The position numbers were made by a program, and so were the translations under genes. Positions 24,989 to 34,536 of a stretch of 64,000 nucleotides of DNA are shown one piece after another. Source of the stretch: Sporosarcina sp. HYO08 (lineage in GTDB: Bacteria > Bacillota > Bacilli > Bacillales_A > Planococcaceae). The stretch is from NCBI RefSeq assembly GCF_001563475.1, contig NZ_LPUT01000027.1, forward strand, positions 62,001 to 126,000, written 5' to 3'. The number at the start of each line of letters is the position of its first letter. The first letter of the stretch is position 1. The notes below the pieces were generated by a model. The model searched no databases. It was not told where the DNA came from and saw nothing but the letters and a program-made list of their open reading frames with translations.

Positions 24989-27401
24989 GTTACGGCTCAT
25001 TACGTCACAATTGGTCAATGAACTGAGAAAGCTGACAGAGACAGCCGATACGATCTATTGGATCATTGCATTTGCGATGAAGTCCGGTGTGCAACTTGTT
25101 TTGCCAGAATTAAAAAAAGCTGCAGAACGCGGGGCGGACATTAAGATCTTGACGGGGGATTACTTGTCTATTACGGATCCAGATGCGCTTGAATTATTAT
25201 ACAAGGAACTGCCAGAAGCGGAAATCCGTCTTTTTGAAAGCGGCGGTACAGCCTTTCATCCAAAAGCTTACCTATTTAAATCATTGGAGGATGCATTTGT
25301 CATTGTTGGTTCTTCCAACTTGTCAAAATCAGCTTTATCGACAGGAGTGGAATGGAATCTATACGCCCCTTCAAAAGTAGATGCATCATTATTTGAAACA
25401 GCAGTTTCGGAGTTTATGAAATACTATTTAGCGCCGAATACGAGACAGGTGAATAGCGAGCAAATTCAACAATACCGGGAAAAATATGAGGAAACGAATA
25501 CGCAGTTTCCATTAAGTGTGAAATGGGATGCCCAAAATGAAGCGGATATGATGTTTGGTCATCAAGATTCACAAATGGTCATTGAAGAAAGCAAGGCATC
25601 CTATATAACAAAGTTGACGCCTCGTCCTGTCCAACAACTGGCGCTAGAGGCGCTATATGAAACAATGGCAGAAGACTACGATAAAGCATTGGTCGTACTG
25701 GCAACGGGGCTTGGAAAAACCTATTTGGCGGCATTTTTTGCCGGAAAGTTTAAACGCGTCTTATTTGTCGCGCACCGGGAAGAACTGTTACATCAAGCGA
25801 AAGAGTCATTTCAACATGTGTATCCGAATAGAACAACGGGTATATACAACGGATTCGCAAAAGAAAGCGATACAGATTTTGTCTTCGCGTCTGTCTACAC
25901 TTTGGCGGCTGATTACCACTTACAGCGTTTTCAGCCGGACGAGTTTGATCTGATCGTTATTGACGAATTTCACCACGGGACAGCTTCGACATATGCCCGT
26001 ATTTTAGCTCATTTTCACCCGAAGTTTTTATTGGGAATTACCGCTACGCCTGATCGGCTTGATAATAAAGACGTTTACAGCTTATGTGATGGAAACGTCG
26101 CCATTTCCATTCACTTCATGGAAGCGATTCGGCAAAACTGGCTGTCGCCTTTTGTTTATTACGGTGTCTTTGATGAAACGGATTACAGCCAGCTGCGTTG
26201 GCGAAACAATCGCTATGATGAAGAACAGCTTCTGCAATTACAAATTCGCGAAGAATATGCCGAAGCAGTATTAAATGCTTGGTTAACGCATCGCCAAAGC
26301 CGGACGATTGGATTTTGTTCTTCTGTTAAACAAGCGATATTTTTAAGTGAAACTTTCAATCGAAAAGGCTATCGTACGATTCCTTTGCATGGGGATTCTG
26401 ATCGGAACATTAGGAATGCTGCGAGAGAAAGGCTTGAAAATGGGGAACTCGATATCATCTTTACAGTTGATCTATTTAATGAGGGTGTTGACATTCCATC
26501 CGTCGATACATTGCTATTTGCACGGCCAACAGAATCATTGACAGTATTCACGCAACAAATTGGCCGGGGTTTACGTGTAGCTGACGGGAAAACGCATTGT
26601 GTCATCATTGATCTGGTCGGAAATTATCGAAACGCGAACAATAAATATCGTGTCTTCACGGAAGATGGAGAATTGCCAAGAAACATCAATGCAACAGCAT
26701 TTACTTTGCCGGAGAACTGTGCGTTTCATTTTGATATAGCGGTCGTCAATATGCTAGAAGAAATGAAGCGAAAACGTTTCCCGCGAAAAGAACAATTACT
26801 TGAAGCGTATGAGCAGCTGAAAATAGAGATCGGAAGGCGCCCGACATTATTGGCATTTCATTTAAATGCCAATGCAGATTCAAAAGCGATCCGGCAAGAA
26901 TTTAAATCGTATCCTGCATTTCTCGATTTTGCAGGTGAGTTAAATGAAGTGGAGCAAGAGGTGCTTCGTGCGTACGAAGATTGGCTAATTGATGTAAGCG
27001 GGACAAACATGGCAAAAAGCTATAAAATGGTTGTTTTGTTGTACATGCTTTCCAAAGGCCCGGCAAGATGGTTTGAACCTGTTTCACCCAAGGAAGTCGC
27101 ACCGTTTTTCCATTCGTATCTAACATCGAAAGCTTATCGAATGAACATCGACTTCTCGGATAAACAAAGTAAAGAGCTCCATGAATATAATGAAACAAAA
27201 ATTGCCAACCTCATCGCTCAAATGCCCATGACAAAGTGGAGCGGAGCGTCGAAAGGGCTCATTCAATTCGACGATGATGTATTCGATATTCAAATCGAAC
27301 CGCGCTTTGAGCATCAAAAGATATTGTTCAATTGGACGAAGGAAATTTGTGAGTATCGATTGCATGAGCATTTTGAGAGGAAAGGTTGGAAAAATAAATA
27401 A
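24981..27401 (+). CDS. PLD-nuclease/SF2 helicase fusion protein
   Basis: An 806-residue fusion. Residues 1-150 form a phospholipase-D-like domain (HPK at 93-95, GSSN at 110-113, one HKD-type active half). Residues about 210-560 are a superfamily 2 helicase: ATGLGKT 241-247 (Walker A), DEFH 328-331 (motif II), TATPDR (motif III) and, near 530, QQIGRGLR (motif VI). The C-terminal 250 residues are an uncharacterised helical domain. Such fusions resemble type III restriction helicase subunits and are common in accessory or defence contexts. Coupling to a MazG-like protein is unusual. DNA repair is an alternative role. Confidence 0.85.
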   Translation: MTELRLITSQLVNELRKLTETADTIYWIIAFAMKSGVQLVLPELKKAAERGADIKILTGDYLSITDPDALELLYKELPEAEIRLFESGGTAFHPKAYLFKSLEDAFVIVGSSNLSKSALSTGVEWNLYAPSKVDASLFETAVSEFMKYYLAPNTRQVNSEQIQQYREKYEETNTQFPLSVKWDAQNEADMMFGHQDSQMVIEESKASYITKLTPRPVQQLALEALYETMAEDYDKALVVLATGLGKTYLAAFFAGKFKRVLFVAHREELLHQAKESFQHVYPNRTTGIYNGFAKESDTDFVFASVYTLAADYHLQRFQPDEFDLIVIDEFHHGTASTYARILAHFHPKFLLGITATPDRLDNKDVYSLCDGNVAISIHFMEAIRQNWLSPFVYYGVFDETDYSQLRWRNNRYDEEQLLQLQIREEYAEAVLNAWLTHRQSRTIGFCSSVKQAIFLSETFNRKGYRTIPLHGDSDRNIRNAARERLENGELDIIFTVDLFNEGVDIPSVDTLLFARPTESLTVFTQQIGRGLRVADGKTHCVIIDLVGNYRNANNKYRVFTEDGELPRNINATAFTLPENCAFHFDIAVVNMLEEMKRKRFPRKEQLLEAYEQLKIEIGRRPTLLAFHLNANADSKAIRQEFKSYPAFLDFAGELNEVEQEVLRAYEDWLIDVSGTNMAKSYKMVVLLYMLSKGPARWFEPVSPKEVAPFFHSYLTSKAYRMNIDFSDKQSKELHEYNETKIANLIAQMPMTKWSGASKGLIQFDDDVFDIQIEPRFEHQKILFNWTKEICEYRLHEHFERKGWKNK

Positions 27402-27421
27402 TCTAAAACACTACATTAACT

Positions 27422-27466
27422 GAGCAGATGGCAAACAAATCTTTTCTCTTTTCCCATCTGCTTTTA
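27422..27466 (+). terminator. Terminator of the MazG-helicase operon
   Basis: GCAGATGG at 27424-27431 pairs with CCATCTGC at 27454-27461 and is followed by TTTT. The loop is long (22 bases). Confidence 0.6.
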
Positions 27467-27494
27467 ATCATGTCGTAAAAAGGAGAAATTTCAT

Positions 27495-28025
27495 ATGAAC
27501 ATCCAACAAGAACAACCCGAACATTACACAGAAACAGAAAAAATAGTCAAAGTAGCATTCTTAAATGCGGAGCATAGTGATGGCAAAGAGCATTTACTTG
27601 TAAAACGCCTCCGAAGTGCAGATGCCTTTATTCCTGAACTTTCTTTAGTGGCAATCGACAAAGCGACAGAACGGCTGGTGGGACATGTTCTGTTAACCAA
27701 AATCGAAATAAATGACGGTGACCGACGTACACCTTCGCTTGCATTGGCGCCTGTGTCGGTTTTACCTGACTTTCAAAACCAAGGCATTGGCAGTTCGTTG
27801 ATCAAGACAGCGCTTGTAAAGGCGGCAGGGCTCGGCTATGAATCGGTTGTCGTATTGGGATATCCGGCATACTATCCGAAGTTTGGCTTTAAACAAGCGG
27901 CTGCATGGGGTGTTCGAGCACCATTTGACGTGCCGATTGAAGCATTTATGGCTTTGGAGCTTGTGGACGGTGCTTTACAGGATGCAGCCGGCGTTGTTGC
28001 CTATCATCCTGCATTTTTCGAGTAA
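27495..28025 (+). CDS. GNAT family N-acetyltransferase (YhbS-like)
   Basis: A 176-residue acetyltransferase. VSVLPDFQNQGIGSSLIKTA near residues 92-111 contains the acetyl-CoA pyrophosphate-binding Q-x-x-G-x-G/S loop, and YPAYYPKFGFKQA is typical of the YhbS subgroup. The acceptor substrate is unknown. It has a good AAGGAG site 9 bases before ATG. No operon partner: the sensor kinase gene follows after 69 bases, possibly from its own promoter. Confidence 0.85.
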   Translation: MNIQQEQPEHYTETEKIVKVAFLNAEHSDGKEHLLVKRLRSADAFIPELSLVAIDKATERLVGHVLLTKIEINDGDRRTPSLALAPVSVLPDFQNQGIGSSLIKTALVKAAGLGYESVVVLGYPAYYPKFGFKQAAAWGVRAPFDVPIEAFMALELVDGALQDAAGVVAYHPAFFE

Positions 28026-28094
28026 TACATGTTAATCGATCAAGCCGTGCTATACTTTTAATAGTAGGTTGTTAAGAACAATAGGAGAAGTGCT

Positions 28095-29369
28095 ATGTTA
28101 AGTAAGCGTTTACTATCAAAAGACCATAAAGTGGATATAGTAGCTTTGCTGTTAACCGCTTTGTTAACAGCGGTTGCAGGGGAATTTAAATTCATTCCGT
28201 TTTATGGGGAGTCGTTTCGTTTTAGTCTTGGCAGTATTACGTTTTTTCTGTTGCTGCTTATCCGTCCATCCGGCTCCCTTCCGTTGACAGGGTTTGTGAC
28301 GGGCCTGACCGTCTTTTTATTTCGGACGGCTGTTGATCTGGCGACAATATCTACTTCATTTGTAGAAAGTTATTTGCATCATTTGCCTACTTTTCTTTAT
28401 TACATCATATTTACGTTCGGTTTTCACATCGTTCGGCTGGACAAGTATCGGGCAGCGCCGCTTTTGTTAGGCGTATGGGGTGCGCTTTTTGAATTTGCCG
28501 GGAACATCGTAGAAAACTTAACGCGTATTTGGATGCTTCACAATCATAGCCTTGTGTGGAGTGAATGGGCACTCATTGCTGGGGTTGCGATGATGCGCAG
28601 TTTCTTCGTTGTTGGGTTGTACAGTTCAATCATGCTGTCAGAACAGAAAAAACGTGTGCAAGAAATGCTTGGGATCGGTTCCGACCTGTATGCTGAGTCG
28701 CTTTATTTACAAAAGTCGATGAATCATATTGAACAAGTGACGGCTGCGAGCCATGATTTGTACCGAAAGTTAAAGCAAAACAATTTGCATGCATTGAGTG
28801 TGCAAGCGCTTGCGATTGCGCAGGAAATTCACGAAGTGAAAAAGGATTCGCAACGGATTCTGTCGGGCTTGTCTAAAATTACACAAGACAATAGTAAAGA
28901 TCTATTTCTACTATCGGATTTGCTTCACTTTGTTGTTTCATCTAACGAAAAGTACAGTGAGCTGTTGAAGCGGAAAATAGAATTTCGATTGGAAATGTCG
29001 GCCGATTTTGAGACGAATCAGCATATTCCACTCTTAGCTTTACTAAACAATGTAACGGCGAATGCAGTGGAGTCAATTCAAGAGGCTGGGCGCATCGATT
29101 TGAAAGTGTCTGAAGCAGCGGATCATCTCTGTATAACGATTCGAGATACCGGAAAAGGGATTCCAGTGGAAGATGTACCGATTATTTTTGAAGTCGGGTA
29201 TACAACGAAATTTAACGAACAAGGCGTAGCGGCTACAGGCATTGGCCTTTCCCATGTCCGGCAAATCCTTCAGATGCTGGAAGGGGACATTCGAATTGAA
29301 ACGCCAGAAAAAGGAACCGTTTTCCATATTCGGATTCCAATCCATATGATCCAAAAAAGGGGGGATTGA
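28095..29369 (+). CDS. glnK: Membrane sensor histidine kinase, GlnK (YcbA)-like
   Basis: A 424-residue kinase. The first 200 residues contain about six membrane helices, for example FSLGSITFFLLLLIRPSGS and TFLYYIIFTFGFHIV. A dimerisation region with a possible phospho-acceptor His (AASHDLYRKLKQ) follows, then an ATPase domain with N box NVTANAVESI, G1 DTGKGIP and G2 GIGLSHV. The partner regulator starts 3 bases after its stop. The regulator's YcbB-type output domain and the downstream symporter suggest a glutamine/glutamate-sensing system like B. subtilis GlnK-GlnL; the ligand is inferred. Confidence 0.8.
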   Translation: MLSKRLLSKDHKVDIVALLLTALLTAVAGEFKFIPFYGESFRFSLGSITFFLLLLIRPSGSLPLTGFVTGLTVFLFRTAVDLATISTSFVESYLHHLPTFLYYIIFTFGFHIVRLDKYRAAPLLLGVWGALFEFAGNIVENLTRIWMLHNHSLVWSEWALIAGVAMMRSFFVVGLYSSIMLSEQKKRVQEMLGIGSDLYAESLYLQKSMNHIEQVTAASHDLYRKLKQNNLHALSVQALAIAQEIHEVKKDSQRILSGLSKITQDNSKDLFLLSDLLHFVVSSNEKYSELLKRKIEFRLEMSADFETNQHIPLLALLNNVTANAVESIQEAGRIDLKVSEAADHLCITIRDTGKGIPVEDVPIIFEVGYTTKFNEQGVAATGIGLSHVRQILQMLEGDIRIETPEKGTVFHIRIPIHMIQKRGD

Positions 29370-29371
29370 GC

Positions 29372-30256
29372 ATGCGTTATTTTATCGTGGATGATGATTT
29401 GGTATGCAGGCGCATGCTTGCACAAGTCATTACAGAGGAAAATCTTGGTTTTGTTGTTGGGGAGGCAGAGAACGGTGTCAAAGCAATTTCTTTGGTTTTG
29501 TCTACACAGCCGGACGTCGTACTTATCGATTTTTTAATGCCGGCACTTGATGGGATTGAAACGATGGAACGGCTGAAAGGTCAAGGTTATAAAGGGCAGT
29601 TCATCATGATTTCCCAAATTGTCAATAAGGAAATGGTTGGGGAGGCGTATGAAAAAGGCGTAGAGTTTTTTATCCATAAGCCGATCAACCGTATGGAAGT
29701 GCGCAGTATTTTGGCAAAAACGGGAGAAAATCATCGGCTGCAACAGTCACTTCAAACGATTCGTGATTCACTTGCGCAAATAGGTACAGGAACTGACGTG
29801 CCAAAGCGGCGTACCGTAGGTGAAATTGTTCGCTCGATTTTGGGTGATATGGGGATCGTTGGGGAAGCGGGCAGCGATGATATTGTGATGATGATTGAGT
29901 ATTTAATGAGTCGGCCCAAGCGATCGATGCAATTACCGCCTTTAAAAGATTTGTATGAGGCGATCGCTGGGAAGATCGAAAGCGCTGATGTTGTGAAAGA
30001 AAGTAAAGCGATTGAGCAGCGAATCCGCCGCACGATCGTAGCAGCCGTCAACAATCTCGCTTCGATGGGCATTATCGATTATACATCGTCCGAATTCGAG
30101 TATTATGCACCGCGTTATTTTGATTTCCAAGATATTCGTACACGGATGAAACAAATTGAGGACGATCTTCCAACACCGGCACGCGTTAAAATTAATATTC
30201 GGAAATTCCTTCAAGTGCTTTATATTGAGACGGAAGAGAAGTTGAGACGGAATTGA
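29372..30256 (+). CDS. glnL: Response regulator GlnL (YcbB)-like
   Basis: A 294-residue regulator. The receiver domain has the acidic pocket DDD at residues 7-9, phospho-acceptor Asp53 in LIDFLMP and Lys in HKPINR. The C-terminal half is the YcbB-type DNA-binding domain (RRTVGEIVRSILGDMGIVGE, then KINIRKFLQVLYIE), not a standard OmpR or LuxR output. The frame opens at a TTG at 29366, but the ATG at 29372 has AAGGGGGG at a better distance. Likely activates the downstream symporter gene. Confidence 0.84.
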   Translation: MRYFIVDDDLVCRRMLAQVITEENLGFVVGEAENGVKAISLVLSTQPDVVLIDFLMPALDGIETMERLKGQGYKGQFIMISQIVNKEMVGEAYEKGVEFFIHKPINRMEVRSILAKTGENHRLQQSLQTIRDSLAQIGTGTDVPKRRTVGEIVRSILGDMGIVGEAGSDDIVMMIEYLMSRPKRSMQLPPLKDLYEAIAGKIESADVVKESKAIEQRIRRTIVAAVNNLASMGIIDYTSSEFEYYAPRYFDFQDIRTRMKQIEDDLPTPARVKINIRKFLQVLYIETEEKLRRN

Positions 30257-30377
30257 AATAGGATTCAAATTATTCTGTGTGCCACTTTTGAGATGAAACA
30301 ACTTTCAAACGAACTTGTCGGATTACATCGGATTCGGTAACTCCCTCTTATACTAGTGGAAAGAATCAAAACGAAAA

Positions 30378-30391
30378 GAAAACGCTTTCAA
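30378..30391 (+). promoter_or_regulatory. Candidate cre site upstream of the GltP-type symporter
   Basis: AGAAAACGCTTTCA differs from the cre consensus TGWNANCGNTNWCA only in its first base. It lies 25 bases before the ATG. TATACT at 30349-30354 may be the -10, which would place cre downstream of the transcription start. Confidence 0.6.
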
Positions 30392-30415
30392 AAGTGAAGA
30401 GAGGGAGGCAGTTCT

Positions 30416-31690
30416 ATGAAAAAGAAATTTAAATTTCCTTTAGCGTATCAAATACTTGTTGGTTTAATATTAGGTATTATCGTCGGGGCAGTATTTTACG
30501 GTAATCCCGCAGTGGAAACGTATTTACAGCCGCTAGGTACAATCTTTATCAATATGATTAAAATGATCGTCGTACCGATTATTGTTTCAACACTCATCGT
30601 TGGTGTTGCAGGTACTGGCGACTTGAAGCAATTAGGGAAACTTGGCGGAAAAACAATGCTTTACTTCCAAATCATCTCATTAATTGCGATCATTGTTGGG
30701 CTATCGGCGGCAAACATTTTCAAACCGGGTGAAGGCATCGACATGTCGACATTGGCGAAAGGCGATATCGATTCTTATGTCCAAACGACTGAAAGTGTAC
30801 AAAACGAAGGGTTCATGGACGTGCTTGTCGGTATCGTGCCAAGCAATATTATTCAGTCAATGGCATCAGCGGACATGCTGGCGGTTATTTTCTTCTCCGT
30901 TTTATTCGGATTAGGGGTTGCGTCGATTGGTGAGCGTGGCAAGCCGGTTTTGGCATTTTTCCAAGGTGTTGCGGATGCGATGTTCTGGGTCACAAACCTA
31001 ATTATGAAATTTGCGCCAATTGGTGTATTTGGTTTAATCGGTGTAACAGTATCGAAATTTGGTTTAGAATCACTCGTACCACTTGGTAAATTAATGATTC
31101 TTGTCTATGCGACGATGATTTTCTTCGTTATCGTCATCCTTGGCGGTATTGCGAAATTCGTTGGTACAAGTATCTTTGCGATTATTAAAGTGTTGAAAGA
31201 TGAACTCATTTTGGCCTATTCCACGTCAAGTTCTGAAACAGTATTGCCAAAGTTGATGGAAAAAATGGAGAAGTTTGGTTCTCCAAGAGACATTGTGTCG
31301 TTTGTTGTGCCGACAGGTTATTCCTTTAACTTGGATGGTTCGACTTTATACCAAGCATTGGCAGCGATTTTCATAGCCCAAATGTACGGTATCGATCTAA
31401 GTATTACGGAACAAGTAACACTTGTATTAGTCTTGATGGTTACATCTAATGGGATTGCGGGTGTACCAGGCGTTTCCTTCGTTGTATTACTTGCAACGCT
31501 TGGAACAGTCGGTATTCCACTGGAAGGACTTGCGTTCATCGCGGGTGTTGACCGCCTGCTCGATATGGGACGCACGGTTGTTAACGTGCTCGGAAATGCT
31601 TTGGCTACAGTTGTGATGGCGAAATGGGAAGGTCGCTTCCAAACGGAAAGTACAAGTGAAAGCGAACATGATCCAGTTACGGTTAGCTAA
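30416..31690 (+). CDS. Dicarboxylate/amino acid:cation symporter (GltP/GltT type)
   Basis: A 424-residue DAACS family transporter. The serine-rich re-entrant motif STSSSETVLP near residue 267, VPTGYSFNLDGSTLYQ near 300 and NGIAGVPG near 347 are the substrate and cation-binding signatures; the C-terminal helix contains DRLLDMGRTVVNVLGN. Glutamate/aspartate or C4-dicarboxylate uptake with H+ or Na+ is expected. It follows the GlnK/GlnL-like genes by 159 bases and has an AGGGAGG site. A cre site suggests catabolite repression as well. Confidence 0.9.
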   Translation: MKKKFKFPLAYQILVGLILGIIVGAVFYGNPAVETYLQPLGTIFINMIKMIVVPIIVSTLIVGVAGTGDLKQLGKLGGKTMLYFQIISLIAIIVGLSAANIFKPGEGIDMSTLAKGDIDSYVQTTESVQNEGFMDVLVGIVPSNIIQSMASADMLAVIFFSVLFGLGVASIGERGKPVLAFFQGVADAMFWVTNLIMKFAPIGVFGLIGVTVSKFGLESLVPLGKLMILVYATMIFFVIVILGGIAKFVGTSIFAIIKVLKDELILAYSTSSSETVLPKLMEKMEKFGSPRDIVSFVVPTGYSFNLDGSTLYQALAAIFIAQMYGIDLSITEQVTLVLVLMVTSNGIAGVPGVSFVVLLATLGTVGIPLEGLAFIAGVDRLLDMGRTVVNVLGNALATVVMAKWEGRFQTESTSESEHDPVTVS

Positions 31691-31758
31691 ATCAGATCAT
31701 TGGACAGATAAATTGAATCAATTATTCTTCTAACGAGTAGATAAAATGAAAGACAATA

Positions 31759-31860
31759 AAAATAGCGCCCTTGCCCTGAAAGTGCCTTAACTTCTGCAAA
31801 ATACGCAGAAATACGGCAAATCGAACCCTTTGCTGTTCGATTGGCAATGGGCGCTATTTG
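31759..31860. repeat. Branched palindromic element between convergent genes
   Basis: AAATAGCGCCC plus TTGCC at 31760-31775 pairs with GGCAA plus GGGCGCTATTT at 31843-31859. Inside are two hairpins, TTCTGC/GCAGAA (with flanking TGCC/GGCA) and TCGAAC/GTTCGA. The fold would be a multi-branched junction of about 100 nt. It may serve as a terminator, a structured RNA or a palindromic repeat; it overlaps the last 2 codons of the DUF1648 gene. Confidence 0.6.
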
Positions 31861-32357
31861 TGCTTAAACGATCGTACGATGAAAAAGACTATGGAAGCAA
31901 ATAGTGTAAAAAGGAAAAATGGCATAAGCAATTTACCAGGCGAATCCGCATTGCCAAGTGCTATTTGTACGATTTGATAACTTAAGCTGACGAACAACAA
32001 TACACATTGATTTTTAACAACATTGATCAACAGAATGGAGTTTTTATATTGAAATTCGACGTTGTTTTTGTTGAGATTCATATAATTATGCCATTCCGGA
32101 TGCTTTTCTAAAAAAGATAAAAATAGGGCAAGAAATCCTGAAATGATAGGGAGCAGAATGAGTTCCCATTTAGAGCCCCAGCGGTCGACTTCTCCTAGTG
32201 CATTAAAATGGGCAGGTACTTGATCAGGCAGTTTGCTCCAAACGACAATTATATATGCGATGCTGCCTAAATAAGCAATGAGTGCCACGAGATCAAAGAC
32301 TTTTGCAAAAGCATTTTTAGGGATGGATAGGATCGGTTTGTTTTGCAAATTACTCAT
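31854..32357 (-). CDS. DUF1648 membrane protein
   Basis: A 167-residue protein with a DUF1648 domain: VWSKLPDQVPAHFNALGEVD and RWGSKWELILLP are the P-x-H-x-N/G-D-x-W signature found in SdpI-like and related membrane proteins. Three or four hydrophobic segments are visible. The frame runs upstream through a terminator, so the start is either ATG 32357 or, better spaced behind AAAGG, TTG 32348. Function unknown; SdpI immunity proteins share this domain but no toxin gene is adjacent. Confidence 0.72.
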   Translation of the reverse strand: MSNLQNKPILSIPKNAFAKVFDLVALIAYLGSIAYIIVVWSKLPDQVPAHFNALGEVDRWGSKWELILLPIISGFLALFLSFLEKHPEWHNYMNLNKNNVEFQYKNSILLINVVKNQCVLLFVSLSYQIVQIALGNADSPGKLLMPFFLFTLFASIVFFIVRSFKHK

Positions 32358-32442
32358 CCTTTCTTTTATGTACTTTACGAACAGGAGGTACGAAAGTTTC
32401 AACGGAGCACAATGTGGAGTTGTACAAAAAGAAGGTGAAAAC

Positions 32443-32488
32443 CATGAGTAAAACCGCATCTGCCTCATGCGATGCGGTTTTACTCATG
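32443..32488 (-). terminator. Terminator of the siderophore transport operon
   Basis: CATGAGTAAAACCGCAT and its perfect complement form a 17-bp stem that begins in the stop codon of the last permease gene. The U-tract on the minus strand is modest (GGTTTTC). Confidence 0.7.
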
Positions 32489-33494
32489 ATTTTTTCATCA
32501 ACAAATACATAAAATACGGAGCGCCAATTAACGCTGCCATAATACCAGCCGGAATGCCATCAGGTTCGACAATATTTCGCCCGACAGTGTCCGCAAGTAA
32601 CAAAAGCCAGCCACCAATGAGGATTGCAAGCGGCAAATAAAGTTGATTGCGCGGGCCGACAAGGGCTTTTGCTAAATGAGGAGCCATCAAGCCAATGAAT
32701 GCAATGCCGCCTGTTACTGAAACGGCAGATGCGGCTAAAGCGACGGCTGTTAGCAGTAACACGATGCGTTCGCGCTGAAGGGAAATACCAAGACCGATTG
32801 CTGCCGGTTCGCTTAAGCTTAGCAAATTCAAGCGATTGGCTCTATAAAGCGTAAATGGAATGAGAACGACAAGCCAAGGAAGAATTGCCCATATGAAAGG
32901 CCAATCGGCTCCCCAAATGTTGCCGGCGAGCCACTTTACGACAAAATCGACTTTGGCACGCTCCGCAGAAGAAATTAACACAATCATTAAGCCAGATAAC
33001 GCCATGGCGAAACCAATCCCGACGAGGATAAGTTGTATAGGTTGAAGCCCTGTTTGGCGGTTATAGGAAAACGCATAGATGAGACAGACAGTTACAAAAG
33101 CGCCCAGAAACGCAACGACTGGCAGCATATAAGCGAAATTCTCAGCCTGGATCGGGGCAAATAAGAAGAACAACGCAACGGCGGCACCAGCACCGGCATT
33201 GATGCCGATAATGCCGGGATCTGCCAAGTCATTCCGTGTAATCCCTTGTAAAATAGCCCCCGATAAGGCGAGTGCCATGCCGGCTAAAATGGTAATAATA
33301 ATTCTTGGCAAACGTATTGAAAATAACACAAATTCTTCTTTAAACGTCCCTTGTCCGACTAAAGTCGGTAATAGTCTGTCATAGGAAAGTGATGCATAGC
33401 CCATTCCCATTCCGATTAAAGCCGTTATGACGATCAGGAAAATGAGCAACCAAAAAAGGAGGCGTTGTTTTTTCACTAAAGTTGGTTGTATCAT
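32484..33494 (-). CDS. Iron-siderophore ABC permease (YfhA-like)
   Basis: A 336-residue FecCD-family permease with about ten membrane segments. LRSGAILQGITRN-like (here LALSGAILQGITRNDLADPG) and FIGLMAPHLAKALVG are the family's conserved loops; GLMAPH is the ATPase-contact region. It overlaps the preceding permease by 4 bases, so the two probably form a heterodimer as YfiZ and YfhA do in B. subtilis, where they import schizokinen-type hydroxamates. The exact siderophore is inferred from similarity in arrangement. Confidence 0.86.
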   Translation of the reverse strand: MIQPTLVKKQRLLFWLLIFLIVITALIGMGMGYASLSYDRLLPTLVGQGTFKEEFVLFSIRLPRIIITILAGMALALSGAILQGITRNDLADPGIIGINAGAGAAVALFFLFAPIQAENFAYMLPVVAFLGAFVTVCLIYAFSYNRQTGLQPIQLILVGIGFAMALSGLMIVLISSAERAKVDFVVKWLAGNIWGADWPFIWAILPWLVVLIPFTLYRANRLNLLSLSEPAAIGLGISLQRERIVLLLTAVALAASAVSVTGGIAFIGLMAPHLAKALVGPRNQLYLPLAILIGGWLLLLADTVGRNIVEPDGIPAGIMAALIGAPYFMYLLMKKS

Positions 33495-34501
33495 GTAAAT
33501 GCTTTGCCCCCTTTTCGGACGATAAATAGGAAAAAGGGCAATCCTAAAACAGCCACGATTGCAGCAACAGGTGTCTCGTACGGCGCATTAATTGTCCGTC
33601 CGACTGTATCGGCGGCGAGTAAAAAAGTAGCGCCGACAATGGCCGACATTGGAATGATGAAACGGTAATCTGTGCCAACGATCGCTCGGACGATATGCGG
33701 CACCATTAGTCCGACGAAAGCCATATTGCCGGCAAGTGCGACTGCAGCGCCTGCTAGCAAGGTAATGATGATAAATAAGACTATTTTAATGCGGATCGTA
33801 TTTTGCCCTAAGCCAACAGCGGTTTCTTCACTTAAGCTCAAAATGGTAAGCTGTCGTGCTAACAAAAGTGCAATGATCATGCCAATACTAGTAAATGGTA
33901 CGATGATTTGAAGTTGTCCCCATGTTGTACCAATTAGCCCGCCGGCTGTCCACATCGAGACATCTTTGGACACTTTGAAATAAATACCGATTCCATCTGC
34001 GATCGCATATAAAAAAGCTGATACAGCTGCACCAGCAAGTACGATTCGGAATGGGGAAAAACCGCCTTTTCTCATCGCGCCTAAGCCGAAAACCATCCCG
34101 GCACTAATCATCGCGCCAATCATACAAGCAATCATAATGCCGAAATAATTTGTCGCTGGAAAAAGTGCAACTGTAAAAGCCAATGCCATGTTCGCGCCGG
34201 CTGTTAGACCAAGTAATCCAGGGTCCGCCAGCGGATTTCGCGTCATCCCTTGCATAATAGCACCGGAAACGGCAAGTGCCGATCCGACGAAAATGGCCGC
34301 AATTTCGCGCGGCAAACGAATTTCACGGATCAATAAAACGTTATTGCTGCTCGCATTTGAATTAAGTGCGAGTGTAATATCCCTGATCGAAATATCTGCT
34401 GCTCCAAAGATCAGCGAAGAGATAAATATCGCTGCAAAAACGACAAGGGCAGCAATCAGCTTCAAGTAAAATGGGATTGAACGATTATTGTTATGTGACA
34501 T
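33491..34501 (-). CDS. Iron-siderophore ABC permease (YfiZ-like)
   Basis: A 336-residue FecCD-family permease. ALAVSGAIMQGMTRNPLADP and FVGLMVPHIVRAIVG are the conserved segments. It precedes its partner permease with a 4-base overlap and follows the binding-protein gene after an 88-base gap containing hairpins. Belongs to the four-gene Fur-controlled unit ATPase-binding protein-permease-permease. Confidence 0.86.
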   Translation of the reverse strand: MSHNNNRSIPFYLKLIAALVVFAAIFISSLIFGAADISIRDITLALNSNASSNNVLLIREIRLPREIAAIFVGSALAVSGAIMQGMTRNPLADPGLLGLTAGANMALAFTVALFPATNYFGIMIACMIGAMISAGMVFGLGAMRKGGFSPFRIVLAGAAVSAFLYAIADGIGIYFKVSKDVSMWTAGGLIGTTWGQLQIIVPFTSIGMIIALLLARQLTILSLSEETAVGLGQNTIRIKIVLFIIITLLAGAAVALAGNMAFVGLMVPHIVRAIVGTDYRFIIPMSAIVGATFLLAADTVGRTINAPYETPVAAIVAVLGLPFFLFIVRKGGKAFT

Positions 34502-34536
34502 TTATTTTCCTCTCTAATCGTCTTCCTAATTTAAAG

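Noticed and set aside
31854-32468. Longer DUF1648 protein starting at 32468
   Set aside because: The extension crosses the terminator hairpin of the siderophore operon and has no ribosome site; the start near 32357/32348 is better.
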